This document shows, one piece after another, positions 27,301 through 37,578 of a stretch of 64,000 bases of DNA. Source of the DNA: Hofstenia miamia (taxonomy: Eukaryota > Xenacoelomorpha > Acoela); the NCBI GenBank assembly GCA_004352715.1, contig SCFE01000016.1, positions 1,620,902-1,684,901 of the forward strand. Reading direction: 5' to 3'. Below the pieces are notes generated by a model. It did not search any database. It was not told the origin of the DNA and was given only the letters and a program-made list of their open reading frames with translations. The first letter of the stretch is position 1; each line of letters begins with the position of its first letter. Position numbers and translations under genes: made by a program.

Positions 27301-29968
27301 GAAATTAATAAACATCCTACTTTTTCTGTAGATTATAAGCAAAATAATTTTTTTGTAATAGATTCAGGTGATAATAATACTGCATTGTAGTAATTTGTAT
27401 CTGGTTCTCATATCAAGTATTCTTGTAAACTAAAATATACAAAATAGAAATAGCTTAAGCCTGCATGTGCTCCTACAAACCTTGTTTATATAGTAAATCC
27501 ATTTGATTTTAGTAGTAAATTTTCCTATTTTGTAACTTTTCATTGACTTTTCGCTTAATTATCATATCTATATTTGATTTCGTACAACACAATTATGAAG
27601 CTGAAATTCCTTTCTTCACAATTTATTTGTAGAATTAGTTGATTCCGGCCATTAAGAGAAAATTGGTCTATAGATTTCAAGTTAAAATAACTTACTAACC
27701 ATCATTGAAAAATTTAGGAATATGGTATGAGATACTAGCAGCTATTTCAAGACTTGCAGTGCTATCAAATGTAAGTGCACTCCTTATTGATGATTTAATA
27801 TTAATATTGTTAGTCAATTCATAAGAAAAATTTTACAATAAAGTTTATTTACCTCAGAAATCCTCACAAAAATATGTTACAGTCTCCAACACATTCTGTT
27901 GTTAAGATTTTCTACTTTTCCCCTCAGAACTTTAGCTGTAATTATATGTACTATGAACTGTGATATCAAACTAAAATATGAATATTTTAAAGATTAGTTC
28001 AATTTTAGGCCTTTTTAATCGCATTCACATCAGATTTTCTAAATCGTATGTTTTACAAATATTCTGGGGATGGTACATTAGAAGGCTATGTAAACTTCAC
28101 TCTTTCGGTTTATCATCCGGGAGAGCCGGACATGTGCAGGTAATTCTTTTATTTTGCATGAACATACAGCAAGATGTTCTGAAGACGAATAATTTTTTAT
28201 TTTAGATTTAAAAATATTAAATTCTAAATGGGGTAATATTATACTTTGAGTACTCTCTTTAGCATATTCATGATAATACATGTCGTTTAACATTGCTTTA
28301 GTTTGAGCCTGCTGCGACTTCAGCCAGTAAACAAAATATAAACACTGACGAAATTGACCTGTTTCAAAATGAGCCTATCTTAAAAAATCAATGAAGTCCG
28401 TCATGTCACTTTGCACCACTAAAGAAAGTCAGCACTTTATGGAATTTTATTTCCTTGAAGTCTTATTAATGAATTTTTTGCGAGTCAATGCAAATATAGC
28501 AGACGAAAATTATCATTTTATGTGGTAAATCATCTGGAAACAACTACTGCTAGGATCAAAAGCATTTATTCTTTTGCTTAGAAAATTTCAATTGTCTTCT
28601 GAAGATAAGTTCACTTGAAGGCTGCTGTGATCTATCATAGATGTGCTGACTAACATTCAGTTAAAGTGTATTCATTAAATGACAAAACGAAGTTCTATTT
28701 CATTAATTGCAATTCAAGATTTCTTTAATTAGCTAATATGTTCTGCAGTGAAGTATGACGCACCGTTAAATTGATTGCGATTCTCTTGAGATCTTTATTA
28801 TCTTGTGTATTTAAAATTAATCGAAATTAAGAAATGATAAAATGGGCTTAATGTTGAGAAGTTCTCCTTTTCTAATATACTAGCCAACATTGATTTAATA
28901 ATTGACCAGAAAATTCAAAGGAAAATGTTACACCGTAGCAAGCGATTGATTGCTTTCCATCTTTTGTTCTAACACTATAATGTAATTGTTGAAGCTACGT
29001 GGGACTTGTTCACATGTTCTTATGAGTATATTATTTCAAATAGCGCGTCCTTGAAACAGTAAACTCTGCTAGTCTATAAAGCAGACATTTCTTTTCATTG
29101 TCTTGGAAAGAATATACATTATTTAGATATAAAGGCTTCCGTGATCCTGAAGGGCATCTCACAAAAGACTTCTGGAATCTGTTTGCTGTGAAACTCATAT
29201 TCATGATAATATTTGAAGTAAGCATGCTTATCAAATATACATATTGAATTCAAAGTAGTAAATTTGAACAGGATATTTTTATAAATCTGTTAGAGAAGGA
29301 AATACTAATATCAGTCATAATGAGCGGAGCTGTAACTTGGAAGTAGATATATAAGAAAAAATTTAAGTCGAGTGATAAGTATTTTTGATCACTGCTCATT
29401 AAGACAATATTTGCAAAAATACGTTGCGGGAAGAATACTTTTGAGAGTTGTAAGAGCTTGTACATTAAGAAATAATGTCAACCTATGAAGAATGAGTAAA
29501 AATGGAGATGGGCTTTTGTTTTTCTGATATCTACGAAATCAACACTAAGAAAGTTATTGATAATTTTTATTGGCCATTTCAAGTAGCATGCTCGCTCATT
29601 CATAAATTTTTTTATCTATTCTGATTATTTAAAAAGAAATTCCTCCTTGATTGTTAGAAATAATACAAAGGTAGTAGTATGGACAGTGCAAAGACAATTT
29701 GCCTAACTTGTTGAGAAGAAAGTCAAGTATCATTTATAAAGGTTAACTGTTTAAATATTTTCTTTAAAAAACAACACGTTTAATGAATTAATTTTAAAAA
29801 TCTGAACGCTGTCATTAAGAGTAAAAATGTATTTACTTTTAGCACTTTGTATTCATGGTCGGCGTTCTCATTGACGTAATTGTTCCAGATATTCCACAGC
29901 AGTTAGATCTAAAAATTAAGCGTGAACGTTATCTTGCGCGCCAAGCTCTTTCACAAGTCAGTGATACA
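5143..29968 (+). CDS. ANO7: Anoctamin, ANO7 (TMEM16G)-like, 17 exons, 5' partial
   Basis: TMEM16-family membrane protein; members are calcium-gated chloride channels and/or lipid scramblases. Exons follow one frame with matching splice phases: 5143-5276, 5324-5381, 7266-7376, 8626-8791, 10249-10339, 12951-13044, 13860-14003, 20573-20710, 21398-21556, 21836-21984, 23827-23979, 24675-24820, 25279-25431, 27718-27770, 28009-28139, 29127-29217, 29843-29968 (699 codons). Hallmarks in order: [57 protein letters not shown] (ANO7-type loop), [35 protein letters not shown] and VPDIP. Counting from the first visible codon, the calcium-site residues N458, E462, E510, E513, E542 and D546 are all present. 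Hydrophobic segments fit the ten-helix fold. Roughly 200-250 N-terminal residues expected from vertebrate ANO7 are upstream or were missed. Intron 24821-25278 uses a GC donor, and intron 5277-5323 is only 47 bp. There are no in-frame stops, so it looks functional. A paralogue other than ANO7 is possible; anoctamin identity is secure. Confidence 0.93.
5382..7265 (+). other. Anoctamin intron 2, no feature recognised
   Basis: AT-rich intron with GT donor and AG acceptor, interrupting the gene at phase 0. I saw no repeat or nested gene in it. Confidence 0.6.
7672..7701. repeat. (TA)n microsatellite
   Basis: About 15 TA units in anoctamin intron 3. Confidence 0.9.
8872..8899. repeat. (TA)n microsatellite
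   Basis: Short TA tract shortly after the donor of the anoctamin exon ending at 8791. Confidence 0.85.
9302..9715. mobile_element. hAT-type MITE, 414 bp (family A, long copy)
   Basis: The left terminus cagaaacgcgagaacg and the inverted right terminus caaggacgcaagaag are near-complementary. The element is flanked by a near-perfect 8-bp target duplication, atatgctg at 9294-9301 and atatggtg at 9716-9723 (7 of 8). A copy of the same family with the same G-run and cagctgcccc motif lies at 23414-23574. It has no coding capacity, and an 8-bp duplication is typical of hAT transposition. Confidence 0.8.
9744..10140. mobile_element. Second copy of the window-start element, left portion, cut by gap
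   Basis: It begins with caggcgcggatctagg. Bases 9831-10140 are identical to 1-310, and the copy is cut off at a single N (10141) that is followed directly by a (TA)n tract. The remaining ~375 bp of the element are missing from the assembly here. It lies in the anoctamin intron between 8791 and 10249. Confidence 0.8.
10141..10172. repeat. Single-N assembly join followed by (TA)n
   Basis: One N is followed by about 15 TA units. It marks a contig join that truncates the preceding repeat copy. Confidence 0.85.
11375..12230 (-). pseudogene. Decayed LINE fragment, antisense in anoctamin intron
   Basis: This pyrimidine-rich stretch reads, on the minus strand, a segment at 12093-11875 with [40 protein letters not shown] and [14 protein letters not shown]. 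These match the conserved C-terminal region of a non-LTR reverse transcriptase polyprotein. It continues toward 11375 with a charged segment in broken frames. It is the same family as the plus-strand fragment at 3770-4955 (shared NKN-[DE]L-[RK]KLD and FNLN motifs). No intact ORF survives. Confidence 0.75.
12241..12310. repeat. (CAT)n trinucleotide microsatellite
   Basis: CAT/ATC units with a few interruptions (cct, aat, cgt). It lies immediately next to the LINE fragment and may derive from its tail. Confidence 0.95.
12655..12865. repeat. (TA)n microsatellite with 156-base N gap
   Basis: TA tracts at 12655-12677 and 12834-12865 flank Ns at 12678-12833, inside the anoctamin intron before the exon at 12951. 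Confidence 0.95.
14004..16321 (+). other. Anoctamin large intron, 5' part, with (TA)n at 15334-15374
   Basis: First third of the 6.6-kb intron 14004-20572. Apart from a TA tract of about 20 units at 15334-15374, I recognise nothing in it. Confidence 0.6.
16322..17585. mobile_element. hAT-like element, 1,264 bp, perfect 8-bp target duplication
   Basis: A perfect direct repeat gctatttt lies on both sides (16314-16321 and 17586-17593). The termini are imperfect inverted repeats: left cagtggcggcagaac and inverted right aaaaggcggcgaaac, with a shared subterminal gtatgcaa motif. The longest internal ORFs (63-87 codons) show no transposase motif that I recognise, so it is non-autonomous or a decayed derivative. 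It sits in the large anoctamin intron. Confidence 0.8.
17594..19238 (+). other. Anoctamin large intron, middle part
   Basis: AT-rich sequence between two transposable elements. Several 60-86 codon ORFs are present, none with recognisable domains or coding character. Confidence 0.5.
19241..20185. mobile_element. Tc1/mariner-type MITE, about 945 bp
   Basis: Flanked by TA dinucleotides (19239-19240 and 20186-20187). Terminal inverted repeats are gtgtaatgcgggtcaaaaag at left and gagtaatgtggggcaaaagg as the inverted right end. An internal, inverted-orientation copy of the terminus (ttcctttttgccccatctc at about 19772-19790, followed by TA) suggests a nested or internally rearranged element. One 69-codon ORF (19353-19562) has no recognisable transposase motif. 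Confidence 0.7.
22129..23029 (+). mobile_element. Tc1-like transposon remnant with long inverted arms
   Basis: Termini near 22129 (cagcattgctcagcgagttt) and 23029 are inverted copies, flanked by TA-rich sequence. Frame-broken Tc1 transposase is visible on the plus strand: FQQDNAHF near 22615, then [20 protein letters not shown] at 22695-22755 (the DDE-domain 'SPDLNPIE' block), ending in [14 protein letters not shown] around 22862-22905. The left arm, read in reverse, also encodes the transposase C-terminus ([11 protein letters not shown] near 22370-22330). The arms are therefore about 190-245 bp long and both carry the gene's 3' end. The element lies in the anoctamin intron after exon 21836-21984. 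Confidence 0.85.
23414..23574. mobile_element. hAT-type MITE, 161 bp (family A, short copy)
   Basis: Termini cagggacgtgagaatg and inverted caaagacgcgagaaat. The 8-bp target duplication is gttgttgt (23406-23413) and gttgttat (23575-23582), 7 of 8. Internal motifs (gaactgaagt, ttttgaatctgca, gggggcagctgc) are shared with the 414-bp copy at 9302-9715, so this is an internally deleted sibling. Confidence 0.8.
24205..24335 (-). pseudogene. LINE 3'-end fragment (reverse-transcriptase C-terminus)
   Basis: The minus strand reads [19 protein letters not shown] followed by a short hydrophobic/charged run. This matches the 'WNSLP' block near the C-terminus of CR1/jockey-type reverse transcriptases. It is short and lies in the anoctamin intron 23980-24674. 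Confidence 0.5.
24821..24826 (+). promoter_or_regulatory. Non-canonical GC splice donor (gcaagt)
   Basis: The exon must end after ATG G at 24820 to join TT CTC CAG at 25279 and give the conserved EYLEMVLQFG. The donor is then gcaagt. The nearest GT (about 10 bases on) would shift the frame of a highly conserved helix. Confidence 0.85.
25432..27717 (+). other. Anoctamin intron, 2.3 kb, no feature recognised
   Basis: AT-rich with a GGGG-containing stretch around 26900-26950. No clear terminal repeats or coding similarity were seen. Confidence 0.5.
28140..29842 (+). other. Anoctamin introns around exon 29127-29217
   Basis: Two AT-rich introns (28140-29126 and 29218-29842) without recognisable elements. 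Confidence 0.5.
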
Positions 29969-30480
29969 GTAAGTATTTAGTTTTTTCACTAGCTTTTACG
30001 AGGTACACTAATATGAACAATTATTTCATATATTGAGTCTGTCTGATTACTAAATATCTTCTAAATAACAAAATTATAGCTTGTTTCCTTGAAAGTATGC
30101 ATGAAATCATATAACATACCATTCACATTAATAAGAGTCTCTTAAGCCTGACTTGGTTCATTTATGACTTGTGATGTATAAATTATCGCGTAAATGTAAA
30201 TGACTAAGTAATTTCATAAAATTCAATAAAAATTTCTAATTCTGCTCGAAACAAACTATCAGTTTGATTGATTACTTAAAAGAAGCAGAGTGTATCAGAA
30301 ATGCTACTATCATTCCTAAAATACAAATGGATATCATTTTCGCATCTCAGCATTAATCTATAAATAAACAAATAAACAGTATTACTATTATAATATAACC
30401 ATGATCAATCCTATATGATGAAAACTGAAGCTATTCGTATTTTGACAGTTGCATTACATTAATTTCCTGTATGCATACAG

Positions 30481-30516
30481 GAATTTTCAGCTAATGAGAT
30501 TGAGCTGTTCTTGTAA
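30481..30516 (+). CDS. ANO7: Possible terminal coding exon of the anoctamin
   Basis: After the exon ending at 29968 (phase 0, ...QVSDT) a C-terminal exon is required. At 30481 an AG acceptor (gcatacag) opens a phase-0 frame of 11 codons, EFSANEIELFL, followed by TAA. An AATAAA lies at 30684-30689, about 170 bases downstream. A donor-like gtaagt overlaps the stop, so it could instead be an internal exon. An alternative acceptor near 33470 gives only two codons before a stop. Confidence 0.35.
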   Translation, partial: EFSANEIELFL

Positions 30517-30683
30517 GTGCAGAAATTGATTCTGAAAAACTAGAATTGCTTCATAAATACCTTCAAGCTATCAACGTAAATTCCTATTTTCTTCTTTAAT
30601 ACATTATTCTTTACAATAATTCTTTAAAACAAATATTAGATATTGGGTGGCAAGTGTACTATTGAATCTGTTACTACGTTAGT

Positions 30684-30689
30684 AATAAA
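30684..30689 (+). terminator. Candidate poly(A) signal AATAAA for the anoctamin
   Basis: It is the first AATAAA after the possible terminal exon. It depends on that exon being real. Confidence 0.3.
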
Positions 30690-30897
30690 ATGATGCTAAC
30701 ACAAAAGTTAAGAGAAAATTTTCATAAAGCATAAAATTTAGAAAAAAATGTTAATACTGCAATAATTAAATTTTGTAAATTCTTTCTTCTCATGCATCCT
30801 AGCTAGTGGAACAAAACGGAATCTTGTTTTTTAGTCCTTTATTTCTAGTAGTTGTTAAGTTGATTTGTGGACATTGATTGATGTGCTGTAGTCAAAC

Positions 30898-31076
30898 CAG
30901 AGTTGTAGCCGGGCCGTGATTTCAAGCCCAGGCCCTTTAACCCATTACCCAAGCCCAACCCGGCCCGTTGGAATTAGAAAAAATAGGGCCCAGCCCGGCC
31001 CGACTCGTTACACCAAAATCATTATAAGATTTCATTCTTAGTTTTTTAGCTCAAGCCCGGACCGGCTACAGCTCTG
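30898..31076. mobile_element. hAT-type MITE, 179 bp, GC-rich
   Basis: Terminal inverted repeats are cagagttgtagccgggcc and the inverted right end cagagctgtagccggtcc. The 8-bp target duplication is agtcaaac (30890-30897) and agccaaac (31077-31084), 7 of 8. The body is rich in repeated cccggccc blocks, in sharp contrast to the AT-rich surroundings. Confidence 0.8.
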
Positions 31077-31414
31077 AGCCAAACTGAAAGTGAAATATAA
31101 TAATATCCGTCCGTTTAATTCGTTTAATTAACTGGAATTCAACAATTTACAAAATAAAGGTGGAACCTAGGCATGTTCTTTGCTAAATTCGGTTTTTCAG
31201 AATCACCCAACAAATGGGTCAGATCAAAGTCTACTGTAATGTAATGTGCAATCACGGAGTGCGATTTGCAACGTTTGATGCAATAAGTCGCTTTAAGTAA
31301 TCAAATCGAAGATTTTGATATTTTGCACATCGCCATGCTTTTTGAAACATTTTACGTTTTTGATAATCAGTAAAAACTACCATTAACACTAATTCCACTA
31401 GGGATTTTTCGAAA

Positions 31415-33080
31415 GCCGTGATGACTTCCCAAAAAAAATTTCAACGCTTATAACTCATGAACTAATGAAGATTGTTAAATCCGGAAAGACCACAAGATAG
31501 AAAATTGTCTCCTTCTATTTCTTTTTTGAAACACGACCTGGCGCTGTCCCATTCATACGCGACTAGTTATTGTTACCAGGGTGTTCAGGCCACCTTGTTA
31601 AATTTCATTGGGGACTCACTATCTTTTGTTTAAGTTATATAGTGATGAGGGGCGTTGTATTTCATCTTTTAAGAAATTAAATGTAATGAAAGTATGACAT
31701 AAAAATACAGTGCTCAAATTTAGAGCCCCTCTCCCCTGTTAATTATTTAGCAGTACAGCCCTGGTTGTTACCCTGGGCATTAGATCGTCTCATTATCTGA
31801 AAACTAGGTATGGAAAGAATTTCAATATTTTTGTTAAAATCGAATTTTTCATTGAAAAGAAATTCAGGTTTGAATGTACTTCAGGCACGCGAATAGGCTT
31901 TAGCACAAATATTTATGATTGCATGAGCGGGTAAAACCCAATAAATGTGCCATGTAAAAGGCTTTCATCAATATTTATTAACAGCATTTAATAAAATTGT
32001 TGAAAAATGCGGCTAAACCGATTTGCTACATAAAAGTAATGCTAGTAGAAATTGGGTTGATAAACAATTCATTTTTCAACATTTCAAAATCAATTTTTTG
32101 ACTCTCATTTAAAACGCAGAATTTAAACTTGCAATAGCGTAAATATAGATGTAAGGTGATATGACATTTCTTACTTGAAACCCTCTAACTTGCTTGTCAA
32201 ACACTTTGTTTTGTTTCAAGGCGAATGGAATGATTGTTGAGGCCACAAAAGTAAAGGGATTTTGTGAATTTTTTTATTTTGAACAAAATTTAACCCAATT
32301 CGCTTGCTTACTTTCGTTGTTTGACCTGCAATTAAAGTAAGCCTTGGCAGATCCTCCTTAGTTGAACTGTTTCATATCTGATGAAGTTTAATCTAGGTTA
32401 AACCTCAAGTTTTGTAAATGATTGCACTAGAAATGTTCTTCAAACATTCAAAGCATTAATCCTTATATAAAGGCGATGTACCGCAAAATAAATTTATTAA
32501 CAAATAAATTACAACCAATAACAACCTCATAAAGTATCTTATTTAATTAAATTTTTGACATAGCTAAAATTAGAAACTAATTTGCTGTTAATGTAACCAC
32601 ATCTGTTGTATATATTGACAGAGTAAGATATTGCAAAAACCATTCTAAAGTGATCCAGAAAATGTGTGACTTGCTATGTTTTGTTTTTGATTTGATATAT
32701 AAAGTCAACATACTCCAAGAAAATGTGTACAAGAGTGTTTGAAGATATTCACTATTTTTTATTTAAAATTCCTAATGGTCAGGTAATCAGGAGGCGGGAA
32801 TACCATCGGAACAACAACAAATATTAAGTGTTTTTTATGTAGGTGTCCCACCCAAACACATTAAGGTTGCCATGTACAAAGTCAGATGTAACAGCGTAGA
32901 AGGGGTCTGCTACAGGAGCATTTAGGCAATGGAGTTTCGCATTGGGACAGTGTGGGTTCGTGTTTGAGAGTAAAAATGAAAGAGAAGACACCACTCCATC
33001 TTTCTTGTTGCATTAATATTTTGAATAGATTTATTAGTTCATGAGTTATAGGTGCTTATAGTTTTTTTCAAGAAGCCATT
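31415..33080. mobile_element. Large inverted-repeat (foldback-like) element
   Basis: The left arm (about 31415-31562) and right arm (about 32938-33080) are diverged inverted copies. They share the core ataactcatgaactaat (31450-31467, and inverted at 33034-33051) and the inner part aacacga..c.ctgtccca. The interior of about 1.4 kb has no coding similarity that I recognise. No target duplication could be fixed. Confidence 0.55.
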
Positions 33081-34263
33081 AAAAAAGGTTAAATGGTTTT
33101 ATGACACTCAAAATATATCTGCGCGATACCTTGTTTACAGTAAACTTAGAAGACATATCAATATAAAAAAATTGATTTTTGTAAGTTGAAAATATTAGAC
33201 GTTATTAATTTATGGTGAAAATTGATTCTGCCATGTTCCTTCTCTATATGTTTGAGTAAACTTCATTCAATTTTTATTTTAATAAGTCTTAATTATCAAT
33301 AATTTTTTTTATATCAACGTTCTTTATTATGTCTTAATTTTACAATATTCAATTATTTAAGTAATTTACAAAATCAAAAAATACAGTGATAAAAAATTAT
33401 CTATAAATTTACAAAATTAATTTATACAATGTTAATTATTATATTATTTATAATTGAAAATTTTTTAGATTTCGTAAAAGGAAAAGGAATTTCTTTCGTA
33501 TTCGTGTCTTTTTATTTGGTGCTATTTTGTGCAATGGGTACTTATGCAATTGGTTAATTAAAATATAAATTTTTATTATTTTCAACATTACTGAATATGT
33601 GTAAGTTTTGAACAAGAAAGTCTCACATTTTAGTTTTTTTATAAGTTTGTATTTACCGGAATTATTTCAGCCTTTCTCTGGACACTGTTCATTCCAATGA
33701 GCAAAATTTTTAGGTTATGTTAATTCCAGTGAAAAAATATTATTGACATGTAATGTAATATGGCCACTGTTCATCACAAAGAATATATCAACAATCCGGA
33801 TCTAAACTATATAATCAAAATATGATTAGGTATTTTTGTTAATACCTATACGTTCAAATAATTGTGTTAAATATGTACTAGCACTTAGTTGTAGTCACTG
33901 GCCAGGAAAGGATTAAATTACATTCATGGCAAATTAACTTGTAGTTGATTTTGTAAGTTGATACAATTGATAGAACCATGTTGTACTGATAGGCAATAAA
34001 CAAACGTTTTTTTCTACATTAGAAATGATATTTATCCCTGCTGGAATAGATTGTAGTTAGTTTTAAAAAGCTTTCTTCTAAAAAATTTTGATCACATATT
34101 ACTCTACTCCTAATTTCTTAATTCTACCACTCCTTTAAATACATATGCGATATAGAATAAAAAAACCGAAATTTATAACAAGCATCAATTATTAAAAAAG
34201 TGTTCATAAAATTAGAACTATATAATTTCATACAGATTTAAATCACATAGTCACAGATCATCT
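33081..34263. other. AT-rich intergenic spacer
   Basis: No gene or repeat was recognised here. Confidence 0.5.
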
Positions 34264-34405
34264 ACATATATATATATATATANNNNNNNNNNNNNNNNNN
34301 NNNNNNNNNNNNNNNNNNNNNNNNNNNNNNNNNNNNNNNNNNNNNNNNNNNNNNNNNNNNNNNNNNNNNNNNNNNNNNNNNNNNNNNNNNNNNNNNNNNN
34401 NNNNN

Positions 34406-34450
<45 letters not shown>
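34264..34450. repeat. (TA)n microsatellite with 123-base N gap
   Basis: TA tracts at 34264-34282 and 34408-34450 flank Ns at 34283-34405. Confidence 0.95.
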
Positions 34451-34458
<8 letters not shown>

Positions 34459-36439
34459 CATGATTCCTTTGAGGCTGGTATTTTTTTGTTTGAGTAAATC
34501 TAGACTATGATTAGGGTCACGCAAAACAAGTTTTTCTATATTATTATTTCAATTAAGCTTTTGTACGCAATGCCTCAACGGTTAGATGTATGATTAAAAT
34601 TTACCAGTATGATAATTTAATCAAATTACTTGCTAATTTACATTAGTATTAAAAGAGAATCAAAGAAATGGTAATTGAGTCAAATGTTAAATTAGTGCTG
34701 AAGATAAGCTACAACCGATGCATAAAATTAAGCTTTGTAGCGCTAAATCATCCAAAATTATTAAATGAATTTTATAATTAAATATAAAATTCAGATATAT
34801 TTTAAAATATGAATAGTGTTATATATAATGCATGTACATGAACATCAAGCAGTTTTTTAAAAAAAGTTTACATTTGAAAAATTTCTGTAGAATGAGCACA
34901 AATTTGCAAGTACATGAAGTGCATTATTCGCTATTATTTTGATGTACAGTGTAGTCTAGCAGTTTTTATTGTTATAAATAAAGGCTTTTATGCAAATATA
35001 TGTAAAATGAATAAATTTGTTAGGTATTTATTCGCTGTTATATTGGCTTGTCATAGATTATGTATTTATTTTGAACTAGCGATTCCCACATGATTGAAAC
35101 ATTGATGTACACTTGCCTTGAAAATGTATGCAAATCTCAATGTCAAAGACTTCAAGCTAAATTTTGTCTTAGAAGTCTTGGTATTCGAATTGCCTTTTAA
35201 TATGCTTCAGTTGCTTTTCCTAGGTCTGTTATAGATCGCATTAATCAAGCATGTTCAAATGGAAAAGAGGGGATCTATTTAATAGCGTCGTTGCACAGTG
35301 TGCTTCGTGTCTAGTACATTTAAATATACTGGTCTAGAATGGTATTCCATAAGATCTAAATATATCACAAAGTGAAATCGCGGAAAATTATAATAATCAG
35401 ATGCAGTCTGAAACAATTATATACTAATAGTATTAACGCCGAAATTACAAATAGCAACCAAACATGTCAAGCTGTTGCCTTATTCGTTGCTCTTGCCGTT
35501 GAAGCAATACGGGGTTGTTCATCATTCATTACAAATATATTTACAAGATTCCTTCCATGTATGTTACCAACGTTGACGATGGAGAGCTCCATAATCTCAT
35601 TCACGAATTTTGACGTGAAAATTTAGATCTAAGACTAATTAAATTAGCCTATTACAGAAAATGACAAGAACGGACGATTTGTAATTATTTCACGTTTTAT
35701 CAATAGATGCACAAAATCAAAATTATCTACAATTTAATCTTGCAGGGTAGTCTAAAATTCTATAGAGTAGTTTCTTTAATATAGACTCAATATCAGATCA
35801 AACAATGTGTGAACACATTTTACAATTTGTTTATTACAAATTTGAGCTGCATAATTCACAGTTATAATTACAAAAATAATGAGCAGTATAAAAATAATTA
35901 TTTTTCCTCGCATTTTCAAAAATAATTTTTGATGAAGATTTTTTAGGATTTGGTTTATGCATTACTTTTTGGGGACCTCAACTTGGAAGTTATCATTGAT
36001 GTTCTTTTGTTTGAAATTCCTTGCAATTAAATTAACTAAATGAAATTTTGGATCTACAGAAATATTTTTTGAAGCCTTAGCTTAATAATTCAATGTAATT
36101 ATTATATTTCTCTGTAAATTTCGAATATTCCGATGAGTACCAAAAAATTAATTCGCTTTCTACTGATTTTTTGCACTAAGTGAAATGAAAAAAAGCTTTA
36201 TATGTTGACTGAAAACCATTCAATACTCCGGTTCCAAAGTTTCCAAAGCTGCATCTTTTTCTATTCAAATCACAAGTTCACTTATCATCGCTACCGAGTT
36301 AAGGCAAACTTGATTTGTGAATGTTTAACGTAATATATAAAATAACACAATTTCAGTAACGAACTAGAATATATATTATCTAAAAAACACAAAATTGACA
36401 TTAAAATTTGTTTTCTTCATAAAACTACAATGAATGTCA
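34451..36439. other. AT-rich intergenic spacer
   Basis: An 84-codon plus-strand ORF at 35372-35626 has no recognisable similarity or splice context. Otherwise nothing was seen. Confidence 0.45.
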
Positions 36440-36575
36440 ACAAATACGTCGGTATTTAGTGTGACCACCTATGCCGGATATAACAGCTGCAATTCTTTTA
36501 GGCATAGAATTCAGCAAGGATTTCATATAGGTTTGGTCATGTTCTTGGATCAACTGAAATTTGTAGTTACATCAA
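36440..36575 (-). pseudogene. Tc1 transposase C-terminal fragment
   Basis: The minus strand reads SLLNSMPKRIAAVISGIGGHTKY, the typical C-terminus of Tc1 transposases, in one frame without stops. Only this segment (about 30 codons) is recognisable. It is a solo remnant distinct from the copy at 22129-23029. Confidence 0.7.
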
Positions 36576-36888
36576 TAATTACTGTCTTTTTGCATGTCTC
36601 TTTGTACATGTACTCCAATTTAGTAGAGACTAAACATTAACTTTTATAAATTAAGTAATTTTATTTAAACTGAATCCAACGTTGATATTATAAAGAGAAT
36701 AACATGGGAAGGGATGGAATATGTCACTGATTTTTATGGTTAAGCTGGCTAAAGTCAACAGTCCAACATCTCCAAAAATAATTATTTTTTCCCCAGGGTT
36801 GGCTTAGTTTAGGCACCCCGGTTACTCTAGGAATGCTCTGGCAAAAAAGCTCAGTCATATCTATAATACCAGCTGAGATATTTATAAT

Positions 36889-37578
36889 CCGTCCCCGAAA
36901 AAGTGTTTACTTTGTCTAACGTACTGTTGACTTTGTCCACTGAAAAAATTCAAAATGTTTACTATTCCTAGAAGTGTTCTTGGGTGGGGTCAAATCCTGA
37001 AACTATGCTTCTGTACCTAACCCTACCCCGTAATATCAAAAAAAATTAAAATTATAAATTTAAAAAATTATTTTTTCCTTTGAAAATTTTTCTACGGTTG
37101 ACCATATTCAGGCAGTATGTACTCAATAATTTAAAAATTAAACCCATCATTTAAAGATGATGTTCAAGTAGATTAATACTAGAGCTTTCCAATGGTATAT
37201 GTTTTAAGTGCATAAGACCAATTTTGGTCCCTCAGCAGAGTGCGAAAAATTGGAAGAAGTTCAATTTGAAAAACCAAAAAATGATTTTTATTTGACAAAA
37301 ATGGTTTTTAAGCCCTTTTCAATTGTTTGAAGCAATAAAATAAAAAAAAATGTTGTCACCAAAAATTTTTTTGACCCAAGTTGACCATCTTTGAGGGCTT
37401 ATTTTTCAAAAATTCAATTGGTGACCTCCCTTTTTTTATTTGATTTATTTGATATTCTTGCAGAGCAAAACTAGAGCTTTGAAATGGTATATAGCTTTTA
37501 TTTATAGGACCAATATTGAACCCAAACCCTTAACTTGGACAAAGTCAACACTGTCTTAGACAAAGTCAACGGGGACCG
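36889..37578. mobile_element. Inverted-repeat element with ttgactttgtc arms
   Basis: The left arm is 36889-36942 (gtccccg, then tactttgtcta, then actgttgactttgtcca). The right arm is 37536-37578 (tggacaaagtcaacactgtc, then tagacaaagtcaacggggac). They are inverted copies, with a small insertion in the left arm. The interior of about 600 bp is non-coding. A convincing target duplication was not found. The right half is duplicated at about 38830-39203 as part of the larger exact duplication. Confidence 0.6.

Noticed and set aside
33472-33480. Alternative terminal anoctamin exon after an AG at about 33470
   Set aside because: It gives only two codons before TAA and lies 3.5 kb downstream beyond other elements. 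The 30481 candidate is better.
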